Source: Bubalus kerabau (Eukaryota; Chordata; Mammalia; Artiodactyla; Bovidae). Taken from it: a stretch of 64,000 bases of DNA. Where the stretch lies: the NCBI RefSeq assembly GCF_029407905.1, contig NC_073628.1:49993501-50057500 (forward strand), given 5' to 3'. The translations under genes and the position numbers were made by a program. Positions within the stretch are counted from its first letter, which is position 1, and the number at the start of each line of letters is the position of its first letter. Positions 22,779-35,700 of the stretch are shown piece after piece. Under the pieces are notes generated by a model, which worked only from the letters and a program-made list of their open reading frames with translations, did no database searches and had not been told where the DNA came from.

Positions 22779-22996
22779 GAAAAAAGTGTTAGTCGCTCAA
22801 TTGTGTCTGACTCTCTGCAACCCCATGGACTATAGCCTGCCAGGCTCTTCTGTCCATGGGATTCTCCAGGCTAGACTTTTGGAGTGGGTTGCCATGCCCT
22901 CCTCCAGGGGATCTGCCCGACCCAAGGACTGAACCCGGATCTCCTGCATTGCAGGCAGATTCTTTACCATCTGAGCCACCAGGGAAGATCCAGGAA
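22779..22996 (-). mobile_element. Bov-tA SINE
   Basis: Full reverse SINE ending GAGCCACCAGGGAAG. GATCCTTGCCT is duplicated at 22768-22778 and 22997-23007. Confidence 0.94.
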
Positions 22997-23164
22997 GATC
23001 CTTGCCTACAAGAAGTTAATTCTGTCTATTGGAGCAACCCTGGGAATCTGTGGTGATCCAAGTGGTTCTGAAATACTCTGGCCTCATGCACTGGTCGGGG
23101 GGGCATCCAGGGCAGAAAAAGAGATTGCAGGAGAGAGGGAGAGATAACATGGTCTTCTGGTTCT

Positions 23165-23360
23165 CACAATGTAAGTTGGAATCTGAACTCTACTGCCTGT
23201 AAGCTGCACGGCCTTGATCAAGTTATCTCACGTTCCTGTATCTCTCCATTGATCTGTAAAATGAAGGAAGCAATACCTTCTTCTCAGATCATTGTGGGGT
23301 TTAGAATAAATGTGTGTCAAGCTCCTAGTATGTGCCTGACATCAAGTAAGTTGCTTAGTA
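23165..23360 (+). repeat. MIR SINE
   Basis: GAATCTGAACTCTACTGCC..GGCCTTGATCAAGTTATCTCACGTTCC..ATCTGTAAAATGAAGG..ATTGTGGGGTTTAGAATAAA matches the full MIR order. Confidence 0.85.
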
Positions 23361-23844
23361 AACAGATCTGAGTTTCTTCAATCTCTTATCTGCAAAGCAT
23401 GAGAGTTGGACTAGACGACATAAGCATCTTCTAAAAGTCCACACTGCTGCTCTGGCATTGGGTCTGCTCTAGGAGTGGGTTGGGTCCAAGCTGAATGAAA
23501 AGGTCCCCCGCTGGGGAAGGAGTCCCTTGACTGGGCTAAAGTACAGAGCTCAGAAGGCAAGTAGGGTACTAGGACAGTGCCAAGGGCTGCCTAGTGAGGA
23601 CACGGCTGTCTTCAGTGGTTTTAATTCACAGGATGGCAGGGGGTCCTGTAGAACATCCCTGGCTTTCTGAGACACCTTTTATAGTGCCTTCAACAGTGAT
23701 TCAGCTGGATCTTTTTTCAGTTTTTTGACGGTTTCACACTATTCTATGGCCTAAGATAAAGGATTGAAGTTGACTCTTGCCATCTCAAGTAATCCTTTCT
23801 CTCACTTTCTATAAACTAATTCCTTTACCCTTTAGAGCTTGAGC
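23361..23844. other. Unlabelled intronic DNA
   Basis: No repeat or exon recognised between two MIRs. Confidence 0.5.
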
Positions 23845-23965
23845 TTGGTTTCAGACCAACAGATCTTAGCTCCAGAGGTTTCTAGCTTTGTGATCTTACA
23901 TAGTCAGTCAATGTTCCTGAGCCTCTAAAGCAGTGATCACAAAATCTAAGCTGAACAATTGTGCT
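23845..23965 (+). repeat. MIR SINE
   Basis: TTTCAGACCAACAGATCTTAGCTCCAG..TAGCTTTGTGATCTTACATAGTCAGTCAATGTTCCTGAGCCTC has MIR core order. Confidence 0.6.
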
Positions 23966-24254
23966 AATTAAATGAAACAATTCACGCTCTGCCAACAATC
24001 CCCTTCTGAATTTCATGGGCAAACCCGTGTTCCTTATGTCCTTGGCTTTGTCAATATACAGATTTTTATCATATCCCTTCTCTTGTCTGTCCTACAGACC
24101 TGGTCTTTCCTACACAGAATCCCCACTTTGGACATGTCAGTTACCAGTTCCTTAATCCTTGGCCTGTCTCTGTTACGGCCCATGTGAGTAAATGGCTCAG
24201 TCTTCCTATCTGGGTTAGCAAAAATTGGCTAGCCTTTTTATCTGGAAGCTGTGT

Positions 24255-24440
24255 GGCGATAGGACAGCTTAAGAGCATATGCTTTGCGGACAGGCAACCC
24301 TGGCTTCCAGTACCAGCCCCAGCACTCACTGGCTACAGGCCCTAGGCAAAGCATTTTACGCTGTTCCTGATCCATCAAGTGGGAACAAGCATGCCAACTT
24401 TGCAGTATGATGGTGGAGATTACATGAGAACATGTAAGTG
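24255..24440 (+). repeat. MIR SINE
   Basis: GGACAGCTTAAGAGCATATGCTTTGCGGACAGGCAACCCTGGCTTCCAGTACC..CACTGGCTACAGGCCCTAGGCAAAGCATT..GATTACATGAGAA is a near full-length MIR. Confidence 0.88.
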
Positions 24441-24554
24441 AATCCCAAAGCAGCTAGCTAGTACGACTGTCTCTCCAAACAGGCAGCATGGGCTGTAAGC
24501 AGGAAAGGAACCAGAAGTCAAAACCTAGTCTCCTCAACAACGGGCCATGTGGCT

Positions 24555-24762
24555 GCAGTGTGCTAAGATGCTCTGACTCTCTGCAACCCTTGGACTGTAG
24601 CCCTCCAGGCTCCTCTGTCCATGGGATTCTCCAGGCAAGAATACTGGAGTGCATTGGTGTTTCCTCCTCCAGGGAATCTTCCTGACCCAAGGATGGAACC
24701 TATGTCTCGTATGTCTCCTGTGTTGCAGGCGGGTTCTTTACCACTAGCACCACCTGGGAAGC
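24555..24762 (-). mobile_element. Bov-tA SINE
   Basis: Reverse SINE ending CACCTGGGAAG. CCATGTGGCT (24545-24554) and CCATGTGACT (24763-24772) flank it. Confidence 0.92.
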
Positions 24763-24772
24763 CCATGTGACT

Positions 24773-25847
24773 CCAGAGGAGCCTTTTAGCTGCTCTGTGT
24801 ATATTTTCTCTGTTGTCAAAAGGCATAATATTTCTTCTCATATAGATTCCACAGTGGTGATCTCTGACTAAAAGGAGAAAATAGAAGTTGTGTCCTTATT
24901 TTTATTAATATTCTAACTCTCCTTCTTGGTGCTGCCCCCCGAGATGGCTTTCATTCTTGATGACTTAGCATCTGCTTTCTAGACATGCTTTTAAATCATG
25001 GGCAACCTCTCGTTTATCTTCAGTGAACATGTTTGTGATAGGAGTGTCTCATTCCTTTGGGTTGAAATAGCTGCTTTCCATTCTGGAGTGTTCCTTAAAA
25101 GCAGACTTCCTGTTTCACAAATTTCACCTGAGCTGATCCTGATCGGCACTAAAACCAGTGCCGCTCCTTGGCCAACTCTACAAAACCACAGCGCAGCCTT
25201 TTCTAGATACAGATCTGCAACCGCATCACATGTTCCTTTATTAATGAAACACAGCAAATCGCATGCTTTCAGAGGATATTCGAGTTCCCTCTGAGAGGAA
25301 GTGCTTTGTTAATGGTCTGAGCTGCATCATTTGGGGATGAGCTGTGTTGGCATATCAGGTGTCTTTTTGAGGCAGCGTGCCCCAAGTGCCTGGGAATTGG
25401 GACCAACCCGTGTTTCATGACACGGTTTCCTGAATTCCATTGTAGCAGAGTGGGTGCTAGATTATTTACACTGTGATCACATCTGCAGAAGAGATGGCTT
25501 GAATTTCAAAAGAGAAAAAAGCATTTTATAAATGGGTCATACCTGTGGCGGGGAAGCGAGACAGGTTAGGGTAGACAAATTGTCTGGACACAAAACCACT
25601 CTGTGTCTAGCCAGAGCTTACTCATCGGACATGAGGAAGGCTCCGGAAGCCTCTGGTTCCCGAGCTAGTAATCAATCATGTCACCCCCTCCATCAGAGCC
25701 CGTAAGTAGCTTTCCATCGCTGTGAAAATGAATTTGAAAAGAGCCTAAATACAGCATACGTCGCCCCTGCCTGCTCCCCCAGCCCCAGCCCGCCCCGTTA
25801 CTCCTTGGCTCAAGTTTCTGCAGCTGCATGGGCCTCCTCTCCATTTT
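24773..25847. other. Unlabelled intronic DNA
   Basis: No repeats in about 1 kb. A small perfect hairpin (arms CGGCACT/AGTGCCG, 25144-25163, 6-nt loop) is present. Frames on both strands at 24991-25294 overlap and lack motifs. Confidence 0.5.
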
Positions 25848-26016
25848 CTTTTTTTTGTTTTGTTTTTTTTGTTTTGTTTTGTTTTTTTTTTTTGGTTTTT
25901 TTTTTGGTTTTGAATTTTATGACTTTTATTTCTATTACTCTTAAAGTTGCAATAAGAACTTCAATTTTTAAATATTCATTTTCTTTTTTTTTTTTTGAAG
26001 TACCATCTGGGGCATT
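25848..26016. repeat. T-rich and (GTTTT)n low-complexity tract
   Basis: Long T runs separated by single or paired G (25848-25912), then AT-rich DNA and another T run at 25984-25997. Likely the decayed tail of reverse-oriented retroposons. Confidence 0.8.
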
Positions 26017-26245
26017 TTTTTTTTTTTAAACTTTACATAACTGTATTAGTTTTGCCAAATATCAAAATGAATCCGCCACAGGTATACATGTGTTCCCCAT
26101 CCTGAACCCTCCTCCCTCCTCCCTCCCCATTCCATCCCTCTGGGTCGTCCCAGTGCACCAGCCCCAAGCATCCAGTATCGTGCATCGAACCTGGACTGGC
26201 AACTCATTTCATACATGATATTTTACATGTTTCAATGCCATTTTC
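26017..26245 (-). mobile_element. Bovine-type L1 3' UTR fragment
   Basis: Poly-T, then ACTTTACATAACTGTATTAG, CCACAGGTATACATGTGTTC and GTATCGTGCATCGAACCTGG in reverse. The same segment recurs at 46.7 and 56.6 kb. Young by its near identity to the 56.6-kb copy. Confidence 0.92.
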
Positions 26246-26329
26246 ACTCATTCACCAAGTTCTTGTTCCATCTCAGGTTGGTACTATATGCCGGTTACTG
26301 CCCAGAAAGTTTCTCCCCTTCTCAGGCTG

Positions 26330-26565
26330 ATTAAATTGTGTCCATTCTCCAGGACTCGCCTTTGAGCTCCCCTGTTCAAACAGGCCTTTGCTGTGCCCTC
26401 CAGTCTAAATTTGGTCCCTTTTTTGTCCATTTCATTGCACCCATTGATTTTCCTTCAAAGGACTTACTACAGCATCCCGCCCTGTATCTGTGGGTTTTTT
26501 GTCTAATGGGCATCTTTCCTACTGGACTGTGAGGGCAGGGATTGTATGTGTTTTGCTCTTTGTTC
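26330..26565 (+). repeat. L2-like LINE 3' region
   Basis: CAGGCCTTTGCTGTGCCCTCCAG..CATTTCATTGCACCC..CTACTGGACTGTGAGGGCAGGGATTGTATG follows L2 order. Confidence 0.65.
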
Positions 26566-26602
26566 TATTCTTTTTATATGTGAGTAAAATGTCCAGGCAG
26601 CA

Positions 26603-26908
26603 GGGCTTCCCTGGTGGCACCATGGTAAAGAATCCTCCTGCCAGGGCAGGAGACCTGGGTTCCATCCCTCATCTGGGAAGACCCCACCTGCCGCGGGGCA
26701 ACTAAACTCATGCATAACTAACGGGGCCTGCCCTCTGGAGCTTGGGAGCTGCAGCTGCTGAGCCTGCACGCTCTAGAGCCCGTGCTCTGCAACAAAAGAA
26801 GCCACTGCAATGAGAAGGCTGCTCGCTGCAACTAGAGAAAACCCCATGCAGCGATGAAGATCCAGCACTGCCATAAATAAATGAATAAATAAATTTATAA
26901 AAAAAATG
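26603..26908 (+). mobile_element. CHR-2-type SINE
   Basis: tRNA-like head GGGCTTCCCTGGTGGCACCATGG, then the CHR body CCACCTGCCGCGGGGCAACTAA, GAGCCTGCACGCTCTAGAGCCCGTGCTCTGCAAC and AAGCCACTGCAATGAGAAG, ending in (AAAT)n. Confidence 0.92.
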
Positions 26909-26910
26909 CT

Positions 26911-27123
26911 TGGCTTCCCTGGTGGCTCAGATGGTAAAATAATCTGTCTGCAATGCAGGAGACCTGGGTTTGATCCCTGGGTCAGGAAGATCCCCTGGAG
27001 CAGGAAATGGCAACTTACTACAGGTTTCTGGCCTGGTGAATTCCATGGACAGAGGAGCCTGGTGGTCTACAGTCCATGGGGTGGCAAAGAGTTGGACACA
27101 ACTGAGCAGCTAACACTTTAACT
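26911..27123 (+). mobile_element. Bov-tA SINE
   Basis: Complete Bov-tA placed directly after the CHR A-rich tail, ending GAGCAGCTAACACTTTAAC. SINE-in-SINE-tail insertion is common. Confidence 0.92.
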
Positions 27124-27761
27124 TTTTCATAAAAACTTCTTAGGGAATAATAGAGGCTTTATTACATAATTTTAAATATTTAGTTAATATCTAAGTATTA
27201 GATAATTTCTGGAATAAATGAATTAATGAATGAGGCCTTTGGCAGGGCTACATGCTAAGCAAGAAGAACAAAATATACAGCAAGCACCCTCTCCTCCTTG
27301 GACTCTCCACCCATCTAGTCATGCTCACGTGACCTGCTCCCTGGCAGCATTATCCCATTGTGAAACACCCTTTCAGAGTCAGGCTGTCCATCCATGTGGT
27401 CTGCAGGCTGCCTGTTGCTGGATGGGCAGGAAAATCTAACAGAAGCATCTTTCGAGCAGAAATGGGTTTTGCAATGTTTCCAAACACTGGAAACCTTCAA
27501 GTACCTACTGCTGAAGACTGTGCCCTCTGTTTCAAATGGTCCTGATTTATGGTGGAATGTCTCCGGCAGCCATGGCGTCTTTGAGGTCAAACCAGAGATA
27601 CAGATTGGGTAGCTTGTTTTGAGGAGGGTAACCATGATGGAACACGATCTGAAAATCTGAGGGAGGAACTGGGACATAATGATTATGCTTAAAAAGAAAA
27701 AAAAGGAGAAATGCAATGTTTATCATGAAGTATTCAAATAAGTACCATGTAGAATAGGAGA
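27124..27761. other. Unlabelled intronic DNA
   Basis: Four overlapping frames on both strands (up to 133 codons) have no motif. No repeat recognised apart from an A-rich run at 27690-27709. Confidence 0.5.
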
Positions 27762-27976
27762 GGACTTCCCAGGTGGCTCAGTGGTAAAGAACCCACTTGC
27801 CAATGCAGGAGACTCAGGAGATGTGGGTTCTGTCTCTGGGTTGGGAAGATCTTCTGGAGGAGGAAATAGCAATCTACTCTAGTACTCTTGCCTGGAGAAT
27901 CTCATGGGCAGAGGAGCCTGGCGGGCTGTAGTCCATGGGGTCACAAAATAGTTGGGCATGACTGAGCAAATGAGGA
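27762..27976 (+). mobile_element. Bov-tA SINE
   Basis: GGACTTCCCAGGTGGCTCAG head with body. AGAATAGGAGAG before and AGAACAGGAGAA after form a decayed target duplication. Confidence 0.9.
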
Positions 27977-28660
27977 TGCATACAGAACAGGAGAAGATTT
28001 GCCTGTGTTTCACCGGAGGGCTGACATGAGCATTATAGGGATTCATTTTTATCACTACAAGTAGGAGCTTGTGACCCCTTTTTGGATTCAGAGGTGTAGG
28101 GTGACCTGTGAGGAGGACTGACGTGACACTGTGAGGAGAATCCAGGTGGAGGTTGGTTGACCATCCAGTAGGAATATTGCAAAACATGTTCATATACTGA
28201 TTTTGAAATGAACTCTAAAGCTTTTTCCAACTCAGGGAGTTAGTAATTCTTATTGTGCTTGGGGTTATTATTAAAAACCGTTCATTAGTTTGATTTGCTT
28301 TGGTTTTAGGCTACTTTACTTCAGGCCTTGGGATCAGAAGGTCAGGCTACTATTCTAAAGTGATTTAAAAGGGGAATTAAATTGAAATTAGATTATTTCC
28401 TCCATTTCACATGAATAGCTCATACCAATACTTGGCAAAGAAGTCATCAACTCTCAAACTTTTTCCAAGTGTCAGTTTAATTTTAATTTTTACTGTTAAA
28501 TATCCAATTATGTTCAATTCAACAAACAGTAATGAATACCTATTGTGTGGTGATAAGTGCCATGGTAGACATTCACATAGGATACTATGTGAGTGCAAAA
28601 AAGACTGTATAAGACATCCTGGGAGAGAAGCAGCGGTTAGGGAGACTTCCAGCAGGAGGT
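27977..28660. other. Unlabelled intronic DNA
   Basis: AT-rich, without recognisable repeats or exons. Confidence 0.5.
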
Positions 28661-28672
28661 TAACTGGTAGGT

Positions 28673-28864
28673 CATGCTTAGTCTCTTAGTTGTGGCTGAC
28701 TCTTTGCAACCCCATGCACTCTAGTCCGCCAGGCTCCTTTATTCATAGGATTTTCCAGGTTAAGAATACTGGAGTGGATTGCCATTTCCTCCTCCAGGAG
28801 ATCTCCCTGATCTAGGGATCAAACCCTAGTCTCCTGCATGGGTACTGAGCCATCTGGAAAGGCC
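28673..28864 (-). mobile_element. Bov-tA SINE
   Basis: Reverse SINE with a shortened tRNA part. Perfect 12-bp duplication TAACTGGTAGGT at 28661-28672 and 28865-28876; a 14-A run follows. Confidence 0.93.
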
Positions 28865-28957
28865 TAACTGGTAGGTATCCAGATGCAAAAAAAAAAAAAA
28901 GGATGAGATATAATTTCTCTTCTCCAAGAATTTGCATTTTGGTTGGTATTTTGGTGC

Positions 28958-29222
28958 CTGCTGCTGCTAAGTCACTTCAGTCCTGTCCGACTCTGTGAGA
29001 CCCCATAGACGGCAGCCCGCCAGGCCCCGCCGTCCCTGGGATTCTCCAGGCAAGAACACTGGAGTGGGTTGCCATTTCCTTCTCCAATGCATGAAAGTGA
29101 AAAGTGAAAGTGAAGTCGCTCAGTCGTATCTGACTCTTAGCGACCCCATGGACTGCAGCCTACCAGGCTCCTCTGTCCATGGGATTTTCCAGGCAAGAGT
29201 ACTGGAGTGGGGTGCCATTGCC
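28958..29222 (-). mobile_element. Bov-A2 dimeric SINE
   Basis: Both monomers with the GTGAAAAGTGAAAGTGAAG linker. TTTGGTGC is repeated at 28950-28957 and 29223-29230. Confidence 0.94.
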
Positions 29223-29230
29223 TTTGGTGC

Positions 29231-32228
29231 TATGTTACTTCTTTATGTATTGGTCTGTTATCTTATTTCGTTATCTTATTGTCTTTGCTAGAGTGTGCTC
29301 ATTAGGTATTACTTTTCCACTGGACTAGTCTAGACTCTAGTCCTGCAATTGAAAAAAAAAGTCTTTGGAGTATAGAATGGAAATGGTCCCACATCTGAAG
29401 ACTGGTGTAAACTCAGGTGAGGGAGGAGCCCTTCTTGACTTTTCCTGGCCTCTTCCTCGTTTACCAAGAGGGACAATTACTGTGATCTGGAGAAGGTGCT
29501 GGATGTGATGTGGGAGGCGATGAGGAATTGGAGATGTAGAGGGCAAAGTACTGTGATGTTGGCACTTCCAAGGACTGAGAGCTCCTGAGGTCCAGGGCAA
29601 GGAGAGAAAGGAAGGGGTTTCTGGGCGTGTGCCCTGGCACACAGAGGTGTGGACCTGAGTGCAGAAGCACTGGGAACCTGGTGTCAGTATGTTCCTCCCC
29701 AACCTGCCTCATATTCTGAATTGTGTTCTTTCATCATGCTTCTGAAAGGCAAAAAATTATCCAGGAAAAAATATATATAATTAGGGGGTTGGAAGGAGCA
29801 GGATAAATAAGTTATGTTCATTAAGATGTTTTCATAATTAGTACCCCCTTGGAGAATGAGATCTGCTAGATTTTATTCCTTGTTCCTCCTCTAAAACTGA
29901 TCTTCCTCTGACTCAATTTCCTTATTATTTTAATGCTTTAATTTTAATGCTTGCTACCCTCACAGTTTGAAGAGGTATCCTGAGAATTCACTTCCTATGG
30001 CTTGAGTGGTTGAGAAATCTAATTCTCTAGCCAAAAACATGAGTGTTACTCTCTTTGTGATCCTTGAGAAATATTTATCATCCAGTTGCTCTACTGAGAA
30101 GCCAAATGAGCAGCAAGAAAAACTCATCTTTTTAGATTCAAGGAGAATGCCACTCCCTCCACTGCAGGAAGAAAACAGTTCCTAAGAACACAGCTAAGGT
30201 CATTTGAGAATCTGCACTTTATCTTTGATAGCTGTGAACTTCTCAGGATGGAAATAGGACCTAAGTCCATCACAACAGCATTTAAACTTAGAACTCAATG
30301 GATAGCAATTAGGAAAAATTTAAAGCACACCCTGGAGGCTCCAAAAGTAAACATTTCTCTGGGCAGATGTGTTATAGCTGAATTAACTGGGTGTTTGTGC
30401 AACTGCAATGAATCGGAGAGATAACAGTCTTCATTGCCTGTAGATGTAGCCTGTGATTTCAAAACACAAGTGGTGTTAAATGTTCCCAGTAGAGGTTCAG
30501 GCAGTTTGCTGAGCAAACCATTATTGCTGCCAGGTTATAATCATACTGCCTTAGGTTATTTGTCCAATTCTAAGTAATGAGGTTCCCATCACCCTCCATT
30601 TGGGATGTGTTTATCTTATGAGAACTTGGGTCAAATTGAACTTAAATTTCATTTGATTGTATTCTCTGCTAAGAATCATTCCTAGAGGAGTTAAACCCAA
30701 GATTGATTTCGCTCATATTATTCCTTGTTAAAAGTTTTTGCAGGAGAAAAACAAATGGTCTCCCCTTTTAGGTCGATGGGTTGATTTGGGGTGAGGCCTC
30801 CAGCCTCTGACATTCACGGGTGGGAAGGCTATAAAGAGGATGCTGCTGCCTGAATGCCCAGGCCTTTTCAGTTTTCATCCTGAGACCATTTAACAAGTCT
30901 TTAAAGGAGCAGCCTTTTGTGACATCCCTTCTAGGATATAATAACAGGAGAGGGGGCGATGAGCATATAGGTAGGGGTTACAAAGGCCAGAGAAAAGAAA
31001 CAGGGAGTGCCTGCAAAGCGCTGAGCCACAGCTATCTGTCCTGGCCTGTGATAATGGTTGTTACCTTTGCTGCAATATGATGCATTTCACCAAGATAAAG
31101 CCTCCACCACAAATGGGAGCCGTTTAATTTTGATGCAACCAAGGGCGAGGTATTCACATGGACTCATTCCCTGCTGTGCTCCAACCCTCATCCTTCTTGC
31201 TTTTATATGTATGATTATAATTTATATTTACAGTAAGACATACAATGTCGGTATTGTTCCCTACCTAACAGGTGAGGAAAGAGAGGCTGTCCAGTGGCAC
31301 GTGGGAGGTAACCAGTGGGGCTTGGACTGGCATCCACTCTGTTTGATGCTGGTCATCTTAGCCCAGATTTGGCTGTAGTTGGCATCATTGCCACAAAGCC
31401 CCTTCCCACCCACTCAGGCACAAGGAGTGGCAGACATTGGACCCAGATGGTCATACCTGGAAACTTCCCGAAGGAGTTGAAGATCCTTGATGCATAGCCT
31501 GAAAGCATTCAGTACATTCTTGTTGACTCAATACATGAGATGAAAGTCAAACTGAGTTTTGAAATAGGTAAGTTTAAGCAGAAGTGAATCTTGGTCAAAG
31601 CATGACTGTTTAATTACAGAATGGCTGGAGAGTCTATGATTATATATCTTTTTTAGTCACATCTCTATATTGAAGTCTGAAAAACAAGAGACTTTAATCA
31701 CTGTCCTAATTTTGTTAAAGTAGTACTTTTTATTTGAAATAACTCTTGTAAAGTTGTCTTACTCGAAGCCTCTCATTTTCATTCATTCTCTCAACTGGTA
31801 TTTATTAAAGCCTATGTCTAGACACTGCAGAGGAGATTTAGGGCTGGAAAGAAAGGCTGGGAGTGGATCACCAAAGGCGCTGGACATCAGGTGAGGTTGA
31901 GACTTTGTACTTAATAGGCTGCGAGGATGTGGTGGCCGTAGATGACAAATGAATGAGCTACGTGGCTGGAAGTTGTTATTACCCCTGTAAGAATGCAGAC
32001 ACTGAGTCAGAGTGGCTATGTGACTTACATAAGATCAAAGAACATCTAAGGGGAGAAACTGAGGTTTAGCCTTGTTCTCTGGGCTCCAGAGTTTTCTCCA
32101 CTATCCTCCACTGCAGTCTCTCTTACTAAAGGCCACTTAGCAAACAACAGGGCCAGGGTCAAAAATAAGAGAATTTAAAACTTTGGCCTATTTTCAGGTC
32201 ACAGATAGGTACCATTTACTCAGGTAGA
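29231..32228. other. 3-kb block free of young repeats
   Basis: Only a reverse MIR (31976-32105) is recognised. 30760-31150 is a mixed-composition stretch with TGCTGCAATATGATGCATTTCACC and TTTAATTTTGATGCAACC that reads like conserved noncoding DNA, which is impression only. Frames at 29337-29712 (-) and 31058-31378 (+) have no motif. Confidence 0.45.
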
Positions 32229-32241
32229 AGATTACAGCTGA

Positions 32242-32380
32242 AAGACTTTCCTGGTGACCCACTGGTGACTACTTGGCACTTTCACTCCCAGACCTCAGGT
32301 TCAGTTCCTGGTCAGGGAACTAACATCCTGCAAGTCACATGGCACAGCCCCCTGCAACTCACCTACCACCCCCAACAAAG
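32242..32380 (+). mobile_element. CHR-type SINE
   Basis: AAGACTTTCCTGGTGACCCACTGGTGACTAC..CAGGTTCAGTTCCTGGTCAGGGAACTAACATCC is a short CHR SINE. AGATTACAGCTGA (32229-32241) and AGATTACAACTGA (32381-32393) flank it. Confidence 0.85.
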
Positions 32381-32393
32381 AGATTACAACTGA

Positions 32394-32758
32394 GCAAAAG
32401 GGATATAAAAATAAGAAGTGCTAGCCCAGAGGACCAGAGAACTGTTTTGATGATCTCATTTGCTGGAGATTAATATCAGTATATTGACTCCAATATGAGA
32501 TTAGGTCGCTTAACCTTCACACTAACCTCTTTGGTCTCCTGGTAGAAGTTACATCCTCCCTAGAATTTTCTGCCAGCAGAGTGCTGACCTCCAGACATTG
32601 CTATGGAACCAAACTTCTAATAGACCTTTATTGACAATTGTTACTCAACGTTCCAGGGTTTTTGAAAAAAAATTCTAAGGCTTTCCTGAACTTCCATATA
32701 TTCCAAACTCTGTTTCCAAATTCATCATTGACTTGTTCCATGTAGACAGTGAGGTAAA
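32394..32758. other. Unlabelled intronic DNA
   Basis: No repeat or exon recognised before the large BovB. Confidence 0.5.
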
Positions 32759-35700
32759 AGTCTGTGGTTCAACTCAGTGGTGTCTGACTGTTTGTGACCC
32801 CATGGACTGCAACACACCAGGCCTCTCTGTACCCTCACCATCTCCCAAAGTTTGCCCAAGTTCATGTCCATTGCATTGGTGAGCCCATTCAGCCATCTCA
32901 TTCTCTGACACCTTCTTCTCCTTCTGCCCTCAATCTTTCCCAACATCAGGGACTTTTCCAATGAGTCACCTGTTCAAATCAGATGGTCAAAATACTGGAG
33001 TTTCAGCTTCAGCATTAGTTCTTCCAACAATTATTCAGGGTTGATTTCCCTTAAGATTGACTGGTTGGATCTCCTTGCAGTCCAAGGGACTCTCAAGAGC
33101 TTCCTCCAACACCACAGTTCAAAAGCATCAATTTTTCAGCACTCAGCTTTCTTTATAGTCCAACTCTCACATCCAAATACATGACTACTGGAAAAACCAT
33201 AGATTTGACTAGACGGACCTTTGTCGGCAAAGTAATATCTCTGCTTTTTAATATGCTGTCTAGGTTGGTCATAGCTTTTCTTCCAAGGAGCATGGGTCTT
33301 TTTATTTCATGGCTGCAGTTGCCATCTGCAATGATTTTGGAGCCCAAGAAAATAAAGTCTGGCACTGTTTCCTTTGTTTCTCCATCTGTTTGCCATGAAG
33401 TGATGGGACCAGATGCCATGATCTTCGTTTTTTGAAGACTGAGTTTTAAGCCAGCTTTTCACCCTCCTCTTTCACCTTCATCAAGATGCTATTTAGTTCC
33501 TCTTTGCTTTTTACCATAAGGGTGGTGTCATCTGCATATCTGAGGTTATTGATATTTCTCCTGGCAGTCTTGATTCCAGCTTGTGCTACATCCAGGCCAG
33601 CATTTTGCATGATGTATTCTGCATATAAGATAAATAAGCAGAGTGACAATATATAGCCTTGACGTACTCCTTTCCCAATTTGGAACCAGTCCATTATTCG
33701 ATATCCAGTTCTAACTGTTGCTTCTTATCCTGCATACAGGTTTCTCAGGAGGTAGGTAAGGTGGTCTGGTATTCCCATCTTTTTAAGAATTTTCCACAGT
33801 TTGTTGTGATCCACACAGTCAAAAGTTTTAGCAAAGTTAATGAAGCAGAAGTAGATGTTTTTCTGGAATTCTCTCATTTTTTCTGATCCAGTGGATTTTG
33901 GCAATTTGATCTCTGGTTCCTCTGCCTTTTCTAAATCCAGCTTGAACACCTGTAAGTTCTTGGTTCATGTACTGTTAAAGCCTAGCTTGGAGAATTTTGA
34001 GCATTACTTTGCTAGCATGTAAAATGTGTACAATTGTGTGGTAGTTTGAACATTCTTTGACATTGCCCTTCTTTGGGATTGGAATGAAAACTGACTTTTT
34101 CCAGTCCTGTGGCCACTGCTGAGTTCTTCAGACTTGCTGCCTCACTTTTACAGCATCATCTTTTAGGATTTGAAATAGCTCAACTGGAATTCCATCACCT
34201 CCACTATCTTTGTTCGTAGTGATGCTCTCTAAGGGCCACTTGACTTTGCACTCCAGGATGTCTGGCTCTAAGTGAGTGATCACACCATCATGGTTATCAG
34301 GGTCATGAAAATCTTTTTTTGTATAGATCTTCTGTATATTCTTGCCATCTCTTCTTAATATCTTCTGCTTCTGTTAGGTCCATGCCATTTCTGTCCTTTA
34401 TTGAGCCCATCTTTGCATGAAATGTTCCCTTGGTATCTCTAATTTTCTTGAAGAGATCTCTAGTCTTTCCCACTCTATTGTTTTCCTCTATTTCTTTTTC
34501 ATTCATCACTGAAGAAGGCTTTCTTATTTCTCCTTGCTATTCTTTGGAACTCTACATTCAAATAGATGTATTTTTCCTTTTCTCCTTTTCCTTTTGCTTG
34601 TCTTCTTTTCTCAGCTGTTTGTCAGGTCTCGTCAGACAACCATTTTGCCTTGTTGCATTTCCTTTTCTTGGGGATGGTCTTGATCACTGCCTCCTGTACA
34701 ATGTCATGAACCTACATCCATAGTTCTTCAGGCACTCTGTCTATCAGATCCATTCCCTTGAATCTATTTCTCACTTCCACTGTGTAATGTAAAAAGTTTG
34801 ATTTAGGTCATTCCTGAATGGCCTAGTGGTTTTCCCTACTTTCTTCAATTTAAGTCTGGATTTTGCAAGAAAGAGTTCATTATCTGAACCACAGTCATCT
34901 CCTGGTCTTGTTTTTGCTGACTGTATAGAGCTTGTCTATCTTTGGCTGCAAAGAATATAATCAGCCTGATTTCAGTACTGACCTTCTCATGATATCCAGG
35001 TTTAGAGTCATCTCTTACGTTGTTGGAAAAGTGTGTTTGCTATGATCAGTGTGTTCTCTTGGCAAAACTCTTTTAGCGTTTGCCCTGCTTCACTTTGTAC
35101 TCCAATGCCAAATTTTCCTGATACTCCAGGTATCTCTTGACTTCCTACTTCTGCATTCCAATCCCTTATAATGAAAATGACATCTTTTTTGGGTGTTCAT
35201 TCTAGAAGGTCTTTTAGGTCTTCATAGAACTGTTCAACTTCAGCTTTTTCAGCGTTACTGGTCGGGGCATAGTCTTGGATTACCGTGATATTGAATGGTT
35301 TATCTTGGAAATGAACAGAGATCATTCTGTCATTTTTGAGATTGCACCCAAGTACTGCATTTCAGAGTCTTTTCTTGACTATGAGAGTTACTCCATCTAA
35401 GGAATTCTTGCCCACAGTAATAGATATAATGGTCATCTGAGTTAAATTCACCCATTCTGGCCCATTTTAGCTCACTGATTTCTAAAATGTCGATGTTCAC
35501 TCTTGCCCTCTCCTGTTTGACCACTTCCAATTTGCCTTGATTCATTTACCTAACATTCCAGGTTCCTATGCAATATTGTTCTTTACAGCATCTGACCTTA
35601 CTTTCACCACCAGACACATCCACAACTGGGCATTGTTTCCACTTTGGCTCAGCCTCTTCATTCCTTCTGGAGCTGTTGCTCTACTATTCTCCAGTAGTAT

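Noticed and set aside
25144..25163. 7-bp hairpin (CGGCACT/AGTGCCG) as an operator or terminator
   Set aside because: Short inverted repeats of this size are expected by chance in 64 kb, and such terminators are not used in vertebrate nuclear DNA.
33446..33694. Reverse transcriptase fragment with an intact YADD motif as an active LINE
   Set aside because: The surrounding BovB is split by several stops and frameshifts, so no complete protein can be made.
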